Position numbers and translations under genes: made by a program | Notes under the pieces: model-generated | Told to the model about the DNA's origin: nothing | Seen by the model: the letters and a program-made list of their open reading frames with translations, nothing else | Databases searched by the model: none | Source: an uncultured Collinsella sp. | GTDB lineage: Bacteria > Actinomycetota > Coriobacteriia > Coriobacteriales > Coriobacteriaceae | Direction: 5' to 3' | Assembly: GCA_900547345.1 (NCBI GenBank) | Contig: URGG01000005.1 | Location: 1 to 42,812, forward strand | DNA: 42,812 nt | In this document: piece by piece, positions 16,447 through 25,409 of the stretch | Numbering within the stretch: position 1 is the stretch's first letter | How the letters are laid out: the number at the start of each line of letters is the position of its first letter

Positions 16447-17550
16447 CTAGCTGCGTTTTCGGATCAGGGCAATGTAGAAGCCCTCAAAGTCGCGGCTAGG
16501 CGGAATGGTCAGCGTGCCGGGCATACCGTTGGCGACGGCCGAGACATGGCCGGCAGCGATGGCCTCGGTGAGGGCGTTGCTCTCGACGCGTGGCTCTTCG
16601 CCAGCTTCCTGGGCACGGTGCGCTTCGCTTTCGCTCGGCGTGCCGTCGAGGGGGATAAGCTCGCAGTCCATGTGCTTGTCGAGGGCCTCTTGCAGGGCGT
16701 CCTCGTTTTCCTGCGGCATGATCGAACAAGTGGAATAGACGAGCGTGCCGCCCGGCTTGAGGGCACCCATGGCGCGGTCCAGAAGCGCGCGCTGCGAGCG
16801 GGCGCACTTGCTCAGCAACTGCTCGGTCAGGCCGCGCAGGCTTTTCTCGTTGCCGCTGATGACGGTGCCCGTGCCGGTGCAGGGGGCGTCGAGCAGGATG
16901 CGGTCGAAGCGGAAGAACTCGTCGAGCTCGCGTGCGTCGATGCGCATGACGGGCACGTTTTTGGCACCCTGGCGATGGAGGTTTGATTCGAGCTTCTCGG
17001 CGCGGGGGATGTTCATCTCACAGGCGGTGAGGTGTGCCTGTCCCTGCGTGAGGGCGGCGATCTGCGTCGTCTTGCCGCCAGGGGCTGCGCACATGTCCAG
17101 GATGTCCTCGCCTGCCTGGGCGCCCAGGACCAACGGCGGCATCATGGATGACAGGCTCTGCAGGTAGATCTTGCCGTCGCGGTAGATGTCGAGGTCCCAC
17201 AGATCGGAAACCTGGGCCTCGGGCAGGATAAAGGCGTCTGGGTACCAGGCGACGGGGTTGTGGGCGATGCCGGCTGCATCGAGCGCCGCAGCGATGTCCT
17301 CGGCGGTCGCCTTGAGCGTGTTGGCGCGCAGCGTGACCGGGCGTGCGGCTGCGGCACCGAAGCCCTCGATCATGAGGTGAGCATCGGCGGGCGCATAGGC
17401 GCCGGCGACCGTGTCGACCATAAAGCGCGGCAGGTCGGCGGCGCAGGGAAGGGCGGCAAGCTGGTAGGAAAGCTCGGTAGCAGCAAACTGCCTGAGCTTG
17501 AGCTCGGCCTTGACCTGCTTTTTCTGCTTACGACGACGCGGCTTGGACAT
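16447..17550 (-). CDS. RsmB/NOP2/Sun (RsmF-like) rRNA cytosine-C5 methyltransferase
   Basis: The protein has 367 residues from ATG 17550 with GGAAGGA upstream. It carries a Lys/Arg-rich N-terminus (SKPRRRKQKKQVK), then an RNA-binding region and the SAM-dependent core: DMCAAPGGKTTQIAAL (motif I), DAPCTGTGTV (motif IV with the release Cys) and VYSTCSIMPQENED (motif VI with the catalytic Cys). It lacks the N-terminal NusB-like domain of RsmB, so it fits the RsmF/YebU or NSUN-like group better. It likely methylates cytosine in rRNA; the exact base cannot be told from sequence. The MetRS-like gene lies upstream in the same direction, 40 bases away. Confidence 0.88.
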   Translation of the reverse strand: MSKPRRRKQKKQVKAELKLRQFAATELSYQLAALPCAADLPRFMVDTVAGAYAPADAHLMIEGFGAAAARPVTLRANTLKATAEDIAAALDAAGIAHNPVAWYPDAFILPEAQVSDLWDLDIYRDGKIYLQSLSSMMPPLVLGAQAGEDILDMCAAPGGKTTQIAALTQGQAHLTACEMNIPRAEKLESNLHRQGAKNVPVMRIDARELDEFFRFDRILLDAPCTGTGTVISGNEKSLRGLTEQLLSKCARSQRALLDRAMGALKPGGTLVYSTCSIMPQENEDALQEALDKHMDCELIPLDGTPSESEAHRAQEAGEEPRVESNALTEAIAAGHVSAVANGMPGTLTIPPSRDFEGFYIALIRKRS

Positions 17551-17591
17551 CCGTCTTTCCTTCCCATTCCATTACATGTCGAGTGTTGTTT

Positions 17592-19742
17592 TTAGTACTG
17601 GCTCTCGTGCTTGCTAAAGAAGTCGAAGCGCGGGGGCAGCGGCTTCACGCGGTGCTCGCCGGGCTTCTCGCCCAGGCTCTCCACAAACTCGTCCGTGGAG
17701 GCAAAGATGTTATCCCAGCTAAAGAAGGCGACCGGATCGACGTCGAAGTACTCGCAGATGAGCTCGCAGCCGGCCGGCACAATACCGTGCATCAGGACGG
17801 TCGCCACGCGCAGCTCGGTAAAGGCGTCGACGAGGGCCTGCGTCATCGCGGCGTTTGCCTCATTACCCTCGAGCTTGTTGGCGGCCTTGGAGGCGTCGCT
17901 CCAGTGCTTGTTGGCGGCGCGCAGGTAGTCGTCGCACACGGCAAGCGCGCGGTGCGTCTCGAACTTGTACATGGCCTGCTCAAAGGCGAGGGCTGCCTGT
18001 TGGGCGGCTTCGACCACGGTGGCAGAAGCGGCACCGGCGGGGATGCAGCCGTTGCGGTAGGGGCTCTCGTCGCCCTCCTTGACGGCGACGCCGTAGAAGC
18101 AGCTGCGGGCCAGGCGGTTGAACACGCCGGTCAGCAGCGCGCTCTCCTTAAGGGCCGGGTCGATAACGCGCTTGTCGTCGCAGGCGCGCACCTCGTTGCC
18201 GTCCTTGTCCTTGCCGGTCACACGCGTGTCGTATGCCTTGGGGCTAAAGCTCACCGGCTTCTCGGACAGGCCGAGCGACAGCCAGTGCGCGCGCATCTGC
18301 TCGCAGGTGTAGTGGTTGAGCAGGTCGTCTGCCGGTGGGGGAGGCGTCTGCGAGGACGAGCTGGCCTTTTTGCCCATGTAGAGCAGGTGGTAGCAGGCGC
18401 TGACGGTGCTCTGCGTGAGGTCCCATCCCAAGGCCTCCCACATGGCGGTCTGCGCGATGCAGTAGAAGTAGATGTTGTCCTGACCGATAAACTGGTAGAT
18501 CTGAGCGTCGTCAGAGCACCACCAGTCGCGCCAGTCGAGCGAGCTGTGCTGGTAGGTGGGTGCGGGTACCTGCGTGGAATCGGCAGCGGGCTCGCCCATG
18601 AGGGCGGCATCCTGGGCGGCGACGCCCTCGGTCACGCCGGCGGCTTTGGCATCGCGTGCGAGCACGGTGCGGGTGTAGCTGATGGGCGCCCACAGGCTCT
18701 CGGGCCAGCACCAGCAGGTGACGTCGTTCACGCCATCGACCTCGGGCACCGGAACGCCCCAGTCGATGTTGCCGGTGATGCGGAAGGGCACGAGCGCCTT
18801 GCCGCTGCGGAAGCGCACGCCACCGTTGGCGAGCACTGCGTGGGCATCGTCGCGCTCCTTCCAGCTGGGGAAGGTGACGGTAAAGCTGCTCTTGTTGCCC
18901 TCGGGCTCCAGCACGGTGTGCTCGGGAAGCTGATCCTCGACGGCATCGAAGGCCTCGCGGAACTTGTTCTGGATGTAGAGCTGAGCCGGCAGCAGCCACT
19001 CCTCCATGGTCTTGGAGACCACGGAGCGAACCTGCGGGTTCTGGGCGAGCTTGGCGGTATAGGTCTTCATAAAGTCGAGGTAGGCCGGCAGGTCGAAGTA
19101 GAGATTGTCGACCGGGCGCAGCTCGGGCACCTCGCCGGTGAGTTGGCTCTTGGGCGCGATGAGCTCCTCGGGCTCAAACTGGTGGCCCAGATCGCACTCG
19201 TCGGCATAAGCCTTCTCGGACTTGCAGCCCTGGATGGGGCAGCGGCCGATCACCTGGCGGCCGTTGAGGAACGTTTCGGCCTTGGCATCGTAGAACTGCA
19301 GCGTGGAGCGCTTGGAGATGGTGCCCTGCTCGTGCAGGCGCTTGATAATCTCGGCGGTCACCTCGTTGTGAATCTGCGCAGCCGGCTCAAGGCCCGAGCC
19401 GCCGTAGATGTCACAGCTGATGTTGTAATTGTTGAGGGTCGCGGCCTGGCGGGAGTGATTGGACTCGACATACTCGCCGATGGACTTATCGTAGCCTTCG
19501 TTCTCCTTGAGCTTGCGGTAGCTCTCCATGATGGGCGAGCCATAGCAGTCGGTGCCCGAGGTGAAGATGACGTTCTCGCGGCCCAGGCGGTCGCGCAGGA
19601 AGCGGGCGAAGAAGTCGGCAGGGACAAAGACGCCGCCAACATGGCCAAAGTGAAGGCCCTTGTTGCCATAGGGCTCGCCGGCGGTAACGATGGCGCGGCG
19701 AGGCCAGCTGGGACGGTCGTTCATGGAGTATTTGGATGCCAT
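17592..19742 (-). CDS. Class I aminoacyl-tRNA synthetase, divergent MetRS-like
   Basis: The protein has 716 residues from ATG 19742 (GAAGGAG upstream). The HIGH-type motif is HFGH (GLHFGHVGG), and TSGTDCYGSPI parallels the MetRS TGTDEHG block. A zinc-knuckle-like insert (CPIQGC...ADECDLGHQ) has lost the last Cys to His. FIGQDNIYFYCIAQ matches the MetRS core. The KMSKS region appears as MGKKASSSSQTPPPP, which is degenerate. The C-terminal ~200 residues are helical, as in class I anticodon-binding domains. It could be the cell's methionyl-tRNA synthetase in a diverged form or a paralogue with another role. The presence or absence of a canonical metG elsewhere would decide. Confidence 0.78.
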   Translation of the reverse strand: MASKYSMNDRPSWPRRAIVTAGEPYGNKGLHFGHVGGVFVPADFFARFLRDRLGRENVIFTSGTDCYGSPIMESYRKLKENEGYDKSIGEYVESNHSRQAATLNNYNISCDIYGGSGLEPAAQIHNEVTAEIIKRLHEQGTISKRSTLQFYDAKAETFLNGRQVIGRCPIQGCKSEKAYADECDLGHQFEPEELIAPKSQLTGEVPELRPVDNLYFDLPAYLDFMKTYTAKLAQNPQVRSVVSKTMEEWLLPAQLYIQNKFREAFDAVEDQLPEHTVLEPEGNKSSFTVTFPSWKERDDAHAVLANGGVRFRSGKALVPFRITGNIDWGVPVPEVDGVNDVTCWCWPESLWAPISYTRTVLARDAKAAGVTEGVAAQDAALMGEPAADSTQVPAPTYQHSSLDWRDWWCSDDAQIYQFIGQDNIYFYCIAQTAMWEALGWDLTQSTVSACYHLLYMGKKASSSSQTPPPPADDLLNHYTCEQMRAHWLSLGLSEKPVSFSPKAYDTRVTGKDKDGNEVRACDDKRVIDPALKESALLTGVFNRLARSCFYGVAVKEGDESPYRNGCIPAGAASATVVEAAQQAALAFEQAMYKFETHRALAVCDDYLRAANKHWSDASKAANKLEGNEANAAMTQALVDAFTELRVATVLMHGIVPAGCELICEYFDVDPVAFFSWDNIFASTDEFVESLGEKPGEHRVKPLPPRFDFFSKHESQY

Positions 19743-19874
19743 GGGACTCCTTCGCATATGGTGAGAGCGCAGTCGGGCGTGGGGCTCGGCGGCGCGGTGG
19801 TCAATTCGTGCATATCATTCGACATTATCGCACATGCGGACGGGTACGTGGCAGGGGCGCTATCCTAAGATGCT

Positions 19875-20441
19875 ATGAATGAGATTTCCAACATACATGC
19901 GTTTGAGGACGAGGATTTTCTGCACGCTTGCTTTGTGTGGGGGATGGCCGTGCTTGTGGTGTTTGCCGTGTGCCTGGTGCCGGTGTTTATGCTGCTGGGC
20001 GGACCCGCGGACCTGGATGCGGCTGACGCGGGCGGTTGGACGGCGGTCGTGGGCTGGATAGTCGGCTTGGCTGCGGTTTCTGCGGCGTCATTTGCCGTGC
20101 ACGAGCTGGTGCACGGTGTGTTTTTTAAGCTGCTGGCGCCTGCGGGCGCGAAGGTGACCTTTGGGGCGAATCGCGAGACGGCGATGATCTATGCCTGCGC
20201 CGAAGGCGTGGTGTATTCGCGCCGGCGGTACGTGGCAGTTTGCCTGGCGCCGACGGTTGTTGTGACGACAGCGTTTGCCCTGGGGTTTGCGTTCTCGGGC
20301 TATCCGCTGCTGTGCTACCTGGCGGCCGGCTTGCATTTGTCGGGCTGTGTGGGCGACTGGTATTACGTGCGGACCATTTTGCGCGACCGCCGCATTGTCG
20401 CCTGCGAGGACACGTCCTTCGGCGTGCGCTTTTTCGGGTGA
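19875..20441 (+). CDS. DUF3267-type integral membrane protein with an HExxH motif
   Basis: The protein has 188 residues with four or five hydrophobic segments. HELVHGVFFKLL (about residues 76-87) matches the HExxH zinc-protease-like signature of DUF3267 proteins, and GDWYYVRTILRD near the C-terminus is also typical. Members are putative membrane metallopeptidases of unknown substrate. No ribosome site is visible, and TATCCT (19861-19866) sits only 8 bases before ATG, suggesting a leaderless message. The stop is 10 bases from the queH start and overlaps its ribosome site, so they may be co-transcribed. Confidence 0.82.
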   Translation: MNEISNIHAFEDEDFLHACFVWGMAVLVVFAVCLVPVFMLLGGPADLDAADAGGWTAVVGWIVGLAAVSAASFAVHELVHGVFFKLLAPAGAKVTFGANRETAMIYACAEGVVYSRRRYVAVCLAPTVVVTTAFALGFAFSGYPLLCYLAAGLHLSGCVGDWYYVRTILRDRRIVACEDTSFGVRFFG

Positions 20442-20451
20442 GGAGATGTCG

Positions 20452-21027
20452 ATGAAGTCGTTGTTGCTGCATGCGTGCTGTGCACCATGCTCGCTTGAGC
20501 CGGTTCGCCTGCTGCGCGAGGAGGGGTTTGAGCCCACGATTTGCTGGACCAACCCCAATATTCAACCGCGCGATGAATGGCAGCGCCGCTTGGACGAGCT
20601 GCGCCGGTGGTGTGCCGATGGCGATATCGAGCTCATCGAGGCGGGGGAGGACCGGGAGCGCTGGGAGGCCGGCGTGGCCCCGCTGGGTGCCGATCGACCC
20701 CGTCGCTGTCGTGCGTGCTATGCCCTGCGCTTGGCCGAGGCGTGCCGTGTGGCCCAGGAATGCGGGTTTGAATACGTGGGCACGACGCTCGCCGTCTCGC
20801 CGTATCAGCTGTTCGACACCTGCAATGATGTGCTCGAGCGCCTGGCGGCCGCACATGGGCTCACGCCGGTGATTCGCGATTTTCGTCCGTATTACCCCGA
20901 GGCGACACGCCGTTCGCGCGAGCTGGGCATGTATCGGCAGAACTACTGTGGTTGCCGCTTCTCGGCTGTCGAGGCGGCCATGGACCGCGCCCGCATCCGC
21001 GACGAGCGCAAAGCGTCCAAAAAGTAG
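20452..21027 (+). CDS. queH: Epoxyqueuosine reductase QueH
   Basis: The protein has 191 residues from ATG 20452, 6 bases after GAGGAG; an in-frame ATG at 20446 touches the ribosome site and is less likely. QueH (formerly DUF208) reduces epoxyqueuosine to queuosine in tRNA. The cysteine pairs expected for the iron-sulphur and metal sites are visible: HACCAPCS at the N-terminus, CRACY in the middle and YCGCRFS at the C-terminus. The next gene is queA and tgt lies 4.7 kb downstream, giving the last three steps of queuosine modification in one stretch. It replaces the cobalamin-dependent QueG, so this step does not need B12. Confidence 0.92.
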   Translation: MKSLLLHACCAPCSLEPVRLLREEGFEPTICWTNPNIQPRDEWQRRLDELRRWCADGDIELIEAGEDRERWEAGVAPLGADRPRRCRACYALRLAEACRVAQECGFEYVGTTLAVSPYQLFDTCNDVLERLAAAHGLTPVIRDFRPYYPEATRRSRELGMYRQNYCGCRFSAVEAAMDRARIRDERKASKK

Positions 21028-21091
21028 TTCATTTGGGACGTCAGCCTGCTAGGATGTAGAGCGGACTTTAGCTATATAAGGAGAATCCGAC

Positions 21092-22309
21092 GTGTCTATG
21101 CGTACCGATGATTTTGACTATAACCTGCCCGAAGAGCTCATCGCCCAGGCTCCAGCCGAGCCGCGCGACTCCTGCCGCCTGCTGGTGGTGGATCGCAAAG
21201 GCTCCCAGGCGGGAACGCCGTTGGAGCACGGCGGTACCGTTGAGCACCGCATCTTCCGCGACATCATCGACTATATCGAGCCGGGCGACGTGCTCGTTAT
21301 CAACCAGACGCGCGTGATGCCGGCTCGCCTGATTGGCCGCAAGACGGGCTCGGGCGGCGTGGTCGAGACGCTGCTGCTCAAGCGCCGCGAGGACGTGGAT
21401 CCGCTTGGTCACGTTTGGGAGTGCCTGGTCAAGCCGGGCAAGCGTCTGAAGCCCGGTGCCCAGATTGAGTATCGTGCCGGTGGCGCCCATGCGCCCGAGG
21501 GGGCTCCCGTGGTACTGACGGCCGAGGTCGTCGACTTTGTCACCGATAGTCGCGGTGGCCGCCTGGTGCGCTTTGAGCCGGCCGGTTGCAATGCCGCCGG
21601 CGAGCCGCGCACGCTTGACGAGGCTATCCATGCTGCCGGCCACGTGCCGCTGCCGCCCTACATTACCGATTACGAGGGCGATCCCGAGAAGTACCAGACC
21701 GTCTACGCCATGAAGGAGGAGCACTCGCCTGCCGCTCCCACGGCGGGTCTGCACTTTACTCCCGAGCTCATGGCCGCTATCGAGGCCAAGGGTGCGAAGT
21801 TTGCCGCCGTCGAGCTCGAGGTGGGTATCGATACCTTCCGTCTGGTGGAGGAGGACGACCCCACGCAGCACGTCATGCACACCGAGCGCTACCACGTGTC
21901 GCAGGAGGTTGTCGATGCCGTGCATAAGGCGAAGGCCGAGGGGCACCGCGTGATCGCCGTCGGCACTACCGCGGTGCGCTCGCTCGAAAGCGCCTTTGAC
22001 GCGGACGCGCCGGTGTCCGATCCGGCCGTGACGGCGCGCTATTTTGAGGGCCGTGAGGACGGGGCCGATATGCTTGGCCGCGGTGACATCGTGGTGCGTG
22101 AGAACGCGACGACGCAGCTCTACCTCATGCCTGGCTCGACCTATCACGTGGTCGACGCGCTGATCACGAACTTCCACGTGCCGCGCTCCACGCTCATGAT
22201 GCTCGTGAGCGCACTTGCCACCCGCGACCAGATCATGGATGCCTACGCCGCTGCCATCGAAGAACGTTATCGCTTCTTCAGCTTTGGCGACGCGATGCTC
22301 ATTTTGTAG
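21092..22309 (+). CDS. queA: S-adenosylmethionine:tRNA ribosyltransferase-isomerase
   Basis: The protein has 405 residues from GTG 21092, 8 bases after AAGGAG (21078-21083); ATG 21098 would be 14 bases away. QueA transfers and isomerises the ribosyl part of SAM onto preQ1-tRNA to form epoxyqueuosine. Signatures include FDYNLPEELIAQAPAEPRD at the N-terminus, VLVINQTRVMPARL, HSPAAPTAGLHFTPEL, VELEVGIDTFRLV and the C-terminal RYRFFSFGDAMLI. It is longer than the usual ~340 residues because of insertions around residues 130-180 and 300-340. A -10-like TAGGAT occurs at 21049-21054. The stop codon is the first base pair of a structured repeat element. Confidence 0.95.
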   Translation: MSMRTDDFDYNLPEELIAQAPAEPRDSCRLLVVDRKGSQAGTPLEHGGTVEHRIFRDIIDYIEPGDVLVINQTRVMPARLIGRKTGSGGVVETLLLKRREDVDPLGHVWECLVKPGKRLKPGAQIEYRAGGAHAPEGAPVVLTAEVVDFVTDSRGGRLVRFEPAGCNAAGEPRTLDEAIHAAGHVPLPPYITDYEGDPEKYQTVYAMKEEHSPAAPTAGLHFTPELMAAIEAKGAKFAAVELEVGIDTFRLVEEDDPTQHVMHTERYHVSQEVVDAVHKAKAEGHRVIAVGTTAVRSLESAFDADAPVSDPAVTARYFEGREDGADMLGRGDIVVRENATTQLYLMPGSTYHVVDALITNFHVPRSTLMMLVSALATRDQIMDAYAAAIEERYRFFSFGDAMLIL

Positions 22310-22473
22310 TTACGCGGTTCTACGAACCGCGTAACTGCTCGACGCTGCAAACCCGCCAGAGCGGCAATCTGCCTTTCAACTTCGGCGGCATGACCAAAAG
22401 GTCAATGCCGTCTCGTTTCAAGGCACCTTGCTCGCTCTGGCGGGTTTTCGCTGACTTTGCCAAGGCATCGGCG
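22308..22473. repeat. Structured intergenic repeat, copy A
   Basis: The first module is a palindrome, GTTACGCGGTTC/GAACCGCGTAAC (22309-22335). A spacer (CGACGCTGC) leads to a long imperfect hairpin: CCCGCCAGAGCG (22352-22363) pairs with CGCTCTGGCGGG (22433-22444, followed by TTTT), and an inner GGCGGCATGACC pairs with GGTCAATGCCGTC around AAAA. It ends near GCATCGGCG (22465-22473). Copy B at 25410 has the same layout at about 70% identity. The first palindrome overlaps the queA stop. Confidence 0.8.
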
Positions 22474-22484
22474 CCGCCGTTGTT

Positions 22485-22532
22485 GGCACTTGGGGACGTT
22501 CCTTATGTGCCGGCACCTGGGGACACTCCTTG
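22485..22532. repeat. Tandem short GC repeats of the GGCACYTGGGGAC type
   Basis: GGCACTTGGGGACGTTCCTT (22485-22504) is followed by GGCACCTGGGGACACTCCTT (22512-22531). A near-identical unit (one base different from the second) is at 42194-42214. These look like remnants of a dispersed repeat. Confidence 0.6.
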
Positions 22533-22549
22533 TAGTCTTTGGGGAGTGG

Positions 22550-24313
22550 TTACTTGCTCACGAACAGCCAGACCAGGATGATCACCAGGATTGCGGCGAC
22601 TATGCAGACGATGGCGCCGGTGAATTTGATGCGTGAGTCGCGGGTACGCTCGCGCACCGCGTCCTCGGTGACCTCGAGCTGGGCGACTTCTCGCTCGGTC
22701 TCGGCGTGTTCGGCTTTGTCTCGGGCCAAGGATCCTGCAAGCGACTCAGTGATCTCTGGATGGTCATGTACCTCGGTCACCTGTTCGATGATCGACTGCG
22801 CATGTGCGGCATCTGCTTGGGCGTTGGCGATGGTCTGCTCCTGGTCGCGGCGTGCCTTGTCCTCGGCAGTGGTCTTCTCGCGCAGTTCGCGCTGACGAGT
22901 CGCGGCGGCAGTCTTCGCCGTCTGCAGCTCGTCGCGCGCGGCATCGGCTTCGGTCGTCACGGCTTGGTGCGCGCGTTTTGCGTCGGCGATAGGGGCTTGC
23001 GCCTGCTCGACGGCCTGGTTGGCTGCGGCAAGCGAGTGCTCAAGGTCGGCGGTGATGCGCGGGACATCTTCTTCGGCTTTACGCAGGGCATCTGCCGTGT
23101 CGGAGATCTGCATCGAGAGCTCGCTGGTGCGCACCGTATAGTTGGCGGGATTTGCCGAGGGATTGCGTTGCAGCTCGGCATACTCATGACGCAGCGTCTC
23201 GAGCTGGGCGCGCGTGGCGTCGACGGTTTGTTGTGCGGCCGCAATGCCGGCGTCTCGCTCGGCCTTCACCTTGTCGCGGATACGCTTGGAATCCTCAAGA
23301 CGTCGAACGAGGCGGTTGCCGGTCTCGCGAGAGCTCGCCTCGCGGGCCTCCACGGCGTCGAGCGCAGCCTTCAGGCGGAGCTCAGTCGCGTCATCCTCTG
23401 TCTTCATTTGTTCGAACTGACCCTTGAGCTCTGTCGCTTTGGCGGCGTGGGCATCACGGTCAATCTCGGCGGCCGCTGCAGTCTTTTGGGCCGTGGCAAT
23501 CGCCTGGCGCTGGTCGGCGACGATCTGGTCGTAGCGGCCTGCGATATCCTGGCGCGTCTCGAGTTCCTCGGCCTGATCGGCAATGCGCTGCTCAAGTTCG
23601 GCCAGATGGGCGCGGGCATCGGCAAGTGCCTTTTTCGCGGCGTTCATCTCGCGCATGGCCGAGGTACCCTGGGCGATAAAGGTGCCCACGGCGTTCGCAG
23701 TGTTCGAGACAGCGGTCCCCAGATCGCGGCTCGCGGCGGGGGAGTGCAGGGCGGTCGGGCGAGCGGTGTCGGCAGCGTCCGCATCGGCAGCCTGCGGCAC
23801 GGCGATATTGCCGGTACCGCCCTCGATCACAGAAAAGCCTGCTGCGTGCGGATTGACCGCATCGGCGCCAATCGTGGGATGCTCGAGCTGCAGAAACGAG
23901 GGCATGGTACTGCCTTGGTCAGCAACCGGAGTCTCGCCGGGCACAAAGGTCGAGGCCGCCTCGGCGGCCTCCTCTTCTTCGGCATCAATATCGGCATCGG
24001 CCATGGCGTCTTTCATCGCTTTGACAGCATCCATCATGGAGTCCATGACGGCATCGAGCTCTTCTTCCGAAGAGACCTCGATGGGGCCCGCTGCTTGCGG
24101 AGCGGCGTCCTGTACAGGGGCGTCGTCCTGAGCGGGCGCATCGTCGTTTTGCTCGTCGGTGTTTTCTGCGGCAGGGGTTTCCGCAGTAGCGTTTTCGTCC
24201 AAGATGGGGTCGTCGATGTCGATACCATCGCAGGTCACAGCGTCAGTATCTGCGATGACGTCTGCGGAATCATCAATATGCTGTTGAGTCTGGGGGTCCA
24301 GCTCGTCTGTCAT
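22550..24313 (-). CDS. Tail-anchored coiled-coil protein with acidic N-terminal half
   Basis: The protein has 587 residues from ATG 24313, 9 bases after GAGGAG; ATG 24319 is only 3 bases from it and is the alternative. Residues ~1-160 are strongly acidic and low complexity (PQTQQHIDDSADVIADTDA and later Glu/Asp runs). Residues ~190-550 are long Ala/Glu/Arg/Gln-rich heptad-type coiled coils (for example LADARAHLAELEQRIADQAE). The C-terminus is one transmembrane helix (FTGAIVCIVAAILVIILVWL) ending FVSK. There is no signal peptide, so the bulk is cytoplasmic, like a tail-anchored scaffold. The function is unknown. It sits between queA (convergent) and an SDR gene (divergent). Confidence 0.8.
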   Translation of the reverse strand: MTDELDPQTQQHIDDSADVIADTDAVTCDGIDIDDPILDENATAETPAAENTDEQNDDAPAQDDAPVQDAAPQAAGPIEVSSEEELDAVMDSMMDAVKAMKDAMADADIDAEEEEAAEAASTFVPGETPVADQGSTMPSFLQLEHPTIGADAVNPHAAGFSVIEGGTGNIAVPQAADADAADTARPTALHSPAASRDLGTAVSNTANAVGTFIAQGTSAMREMNAAKKALADARAHLAELEQRIADQAEELETRQDIAGRYDQIVADQRQAIATAQKTAAAAEIDRDAHAAKATELKGQFEQMKTEDDATELRLKAALDAVEAREASSRETGNRLVRRLEDSKRIRDKVKAERDAGIAAAQQTVDATRAQLETLRHEYAELQRNPSANPANYTVRTSELSMQISDTADALRKAEEDVPRITADLEHSLAAANQAVEQAQAPIADAKRAHQAVTTEADAARDELQTAKTAAATRQRELREKTTAEDKARRDQEQTIANAQADAAHAQSIIEQVTEVHDHPEITESLAGSLARDKAEHAETEREVAQLEVTEDAVRERTRDSRIKFTGAIVCIVAAILVIILVWLFVSK

Positions 24314-24607
24314 AGGCATGTGCTCCTCATCGTTGTTTGTCACCCTATGATAAAGTCTCGCGCCGACATCCCACGCGCTGCAGCAAAGTTTCAAAACGTG
24401 TTCGATGGCTCGATCTGATAACAATAACTCGGTCCCTTTATCCAGTTTGTACTTGACAATCCCTTCGCCGAACGACGTGGTGCCGTTCGCCTACCGCGGT
24501 CTTTTATTTTCGCTTGAACACGCTAAAGTTGCATCTCAGCTTTTGGCGCGTGAAGTTGGATACGCGCAGTCGGCGGGCGTGCCCGTCGCGATTTGAAAGG
24601 ACTTTGT

Positions 24608-25408
24608 ATGGGACTTTTCACTGGTAAGACCGTGATCGTCACCGGCGGCGGCAAGGCCACGCTTAAGGACGGTTCCGCTGGCTCCATCGGCTACGGCATC
24701 GATATCGCATTTGCCAAGGAGGGCGCGAACCTCGTCATCACCGGCCGCAACGTCGCCAAGCTCGAGGCCGCTAAGGAGTCTCTCGAGGCCGAGTACGGTG
24801 TCAAGGTTCTGCCTGTTCAGGCCGATGTCTCGGCTGGTCAGGACAACGAGGCCGTCGTCCAGAACGTCATCGACAAGGCCATTGAGGAGTTCGGCCGCAT
24901 CGACGCCGTCGTCAACAATGCTCAGGCTAGCGCCTCGGGCGTGACCATCGCCGATCACACCATGGACCAGTTTAACCTGGCCATTTACTCCGGTCTGTAT
25001 GCTACCTATCTGTACATGCAGAAGGCCTATCCGCACCTGAAGGAGACCAAGGGCTCCGTGGTCAACTTTGCCTCGGGCGCCGGCCTGTTTGGCAACTACG
25101 GCCAGTGCAGCTATGCCGCCGCCAAGGAGGGCATCCGCGGTCTGACTCGCGTTGCCGCCAACGAGTGGGGCAAGGACGGCATCAACGTCAATATCGTTTG
25201 TCCGCTTGCTTGGACCGCTGCACTCGAGAACTTCCAGGATGCCTATCCCGAGGCGTTCAAGGCCAATGTCCACATGCCGCCGGCAGGCCACTACGGCGAC
25301 GTCGAGAAGGAAATCGGCCGCGTGGTCGTTCAGCTCTGCGGTCCCGACTTTAAGTACATGAACGGCGAGACCGTCACCCTCGAGGGTGGTATGGGCCAGC
25401 GGCCTTAG
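24608..25408 (+). CDS. Short-chain dehydrogenase/reductase (SDR family)
   Basis: The protein has 266 residues from ATG 24608 (GAAAGGA upstream). Classical SDR features: VIVTGGGKAT...GSIGYGI (a cofactor glycine motif with an insertion), the adenine-loop Asp in VQADVS, VVNNAQAS (NNAQ rather than NNAG), FASGAG with catalytic Ser, and YAAAK with catalytic Tyr and Lys. NADPH versus NADH preference and substrate cannot be told; it does not match the Collinsella 7beta-hydroxysteroid dehydrogenase sequence I remember. Codon use and spacing look native. The coiled-coil gene diverges from it, and repeat copy B lies 2 bases after its stop. Confidence 0.88.
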   Translation: MGLFTGKTVIVTGGGKATLKDGSAGSIGYGIDIAFAKEGANLVITGRNVAKLEAAKESLEAEYGVKVLPVQADVSAGQDNEAVVQNVIDKAIEEFGRIDAVVNNAQASASGVTIADHTMDQFNLAIYSGLYATYLYMQKAYPHLKETKGSVVNFASGAGLFGNYGQCSYAAAKEGIRGLTRVAANEWGKDGINVNIVCPLAWTAALENFQDAYPEAFKANVHMPPAGHYGDVEKEIGRVVVQLCGPDFKYMNGETVTLEGGMGQRP

Positions 25409-25409
25409 G

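Noticed and set aside
17583..19868. A 761-codon open frame on the plus strand across the MetRS-like gene
   Set aside because: It lies fully antisense to a gene with clear family motifs and has no ribosome site or recognisable domains. Long antisense frames are common in high-GC DNA.
22706..24418. A 570-codon open frame antisense to the coiled-coil gene
   Set aside because: It is the mirror of a GC-biased Ala/Glu-rich coding sequence and has no domain or start signal.
24405..24596. A 63-codon plus-strand frame between the coiled-coil and SDR genes
   Set aside because: No ribosome site, overlaps the likely SDR leader, and has no domain or compositional support.
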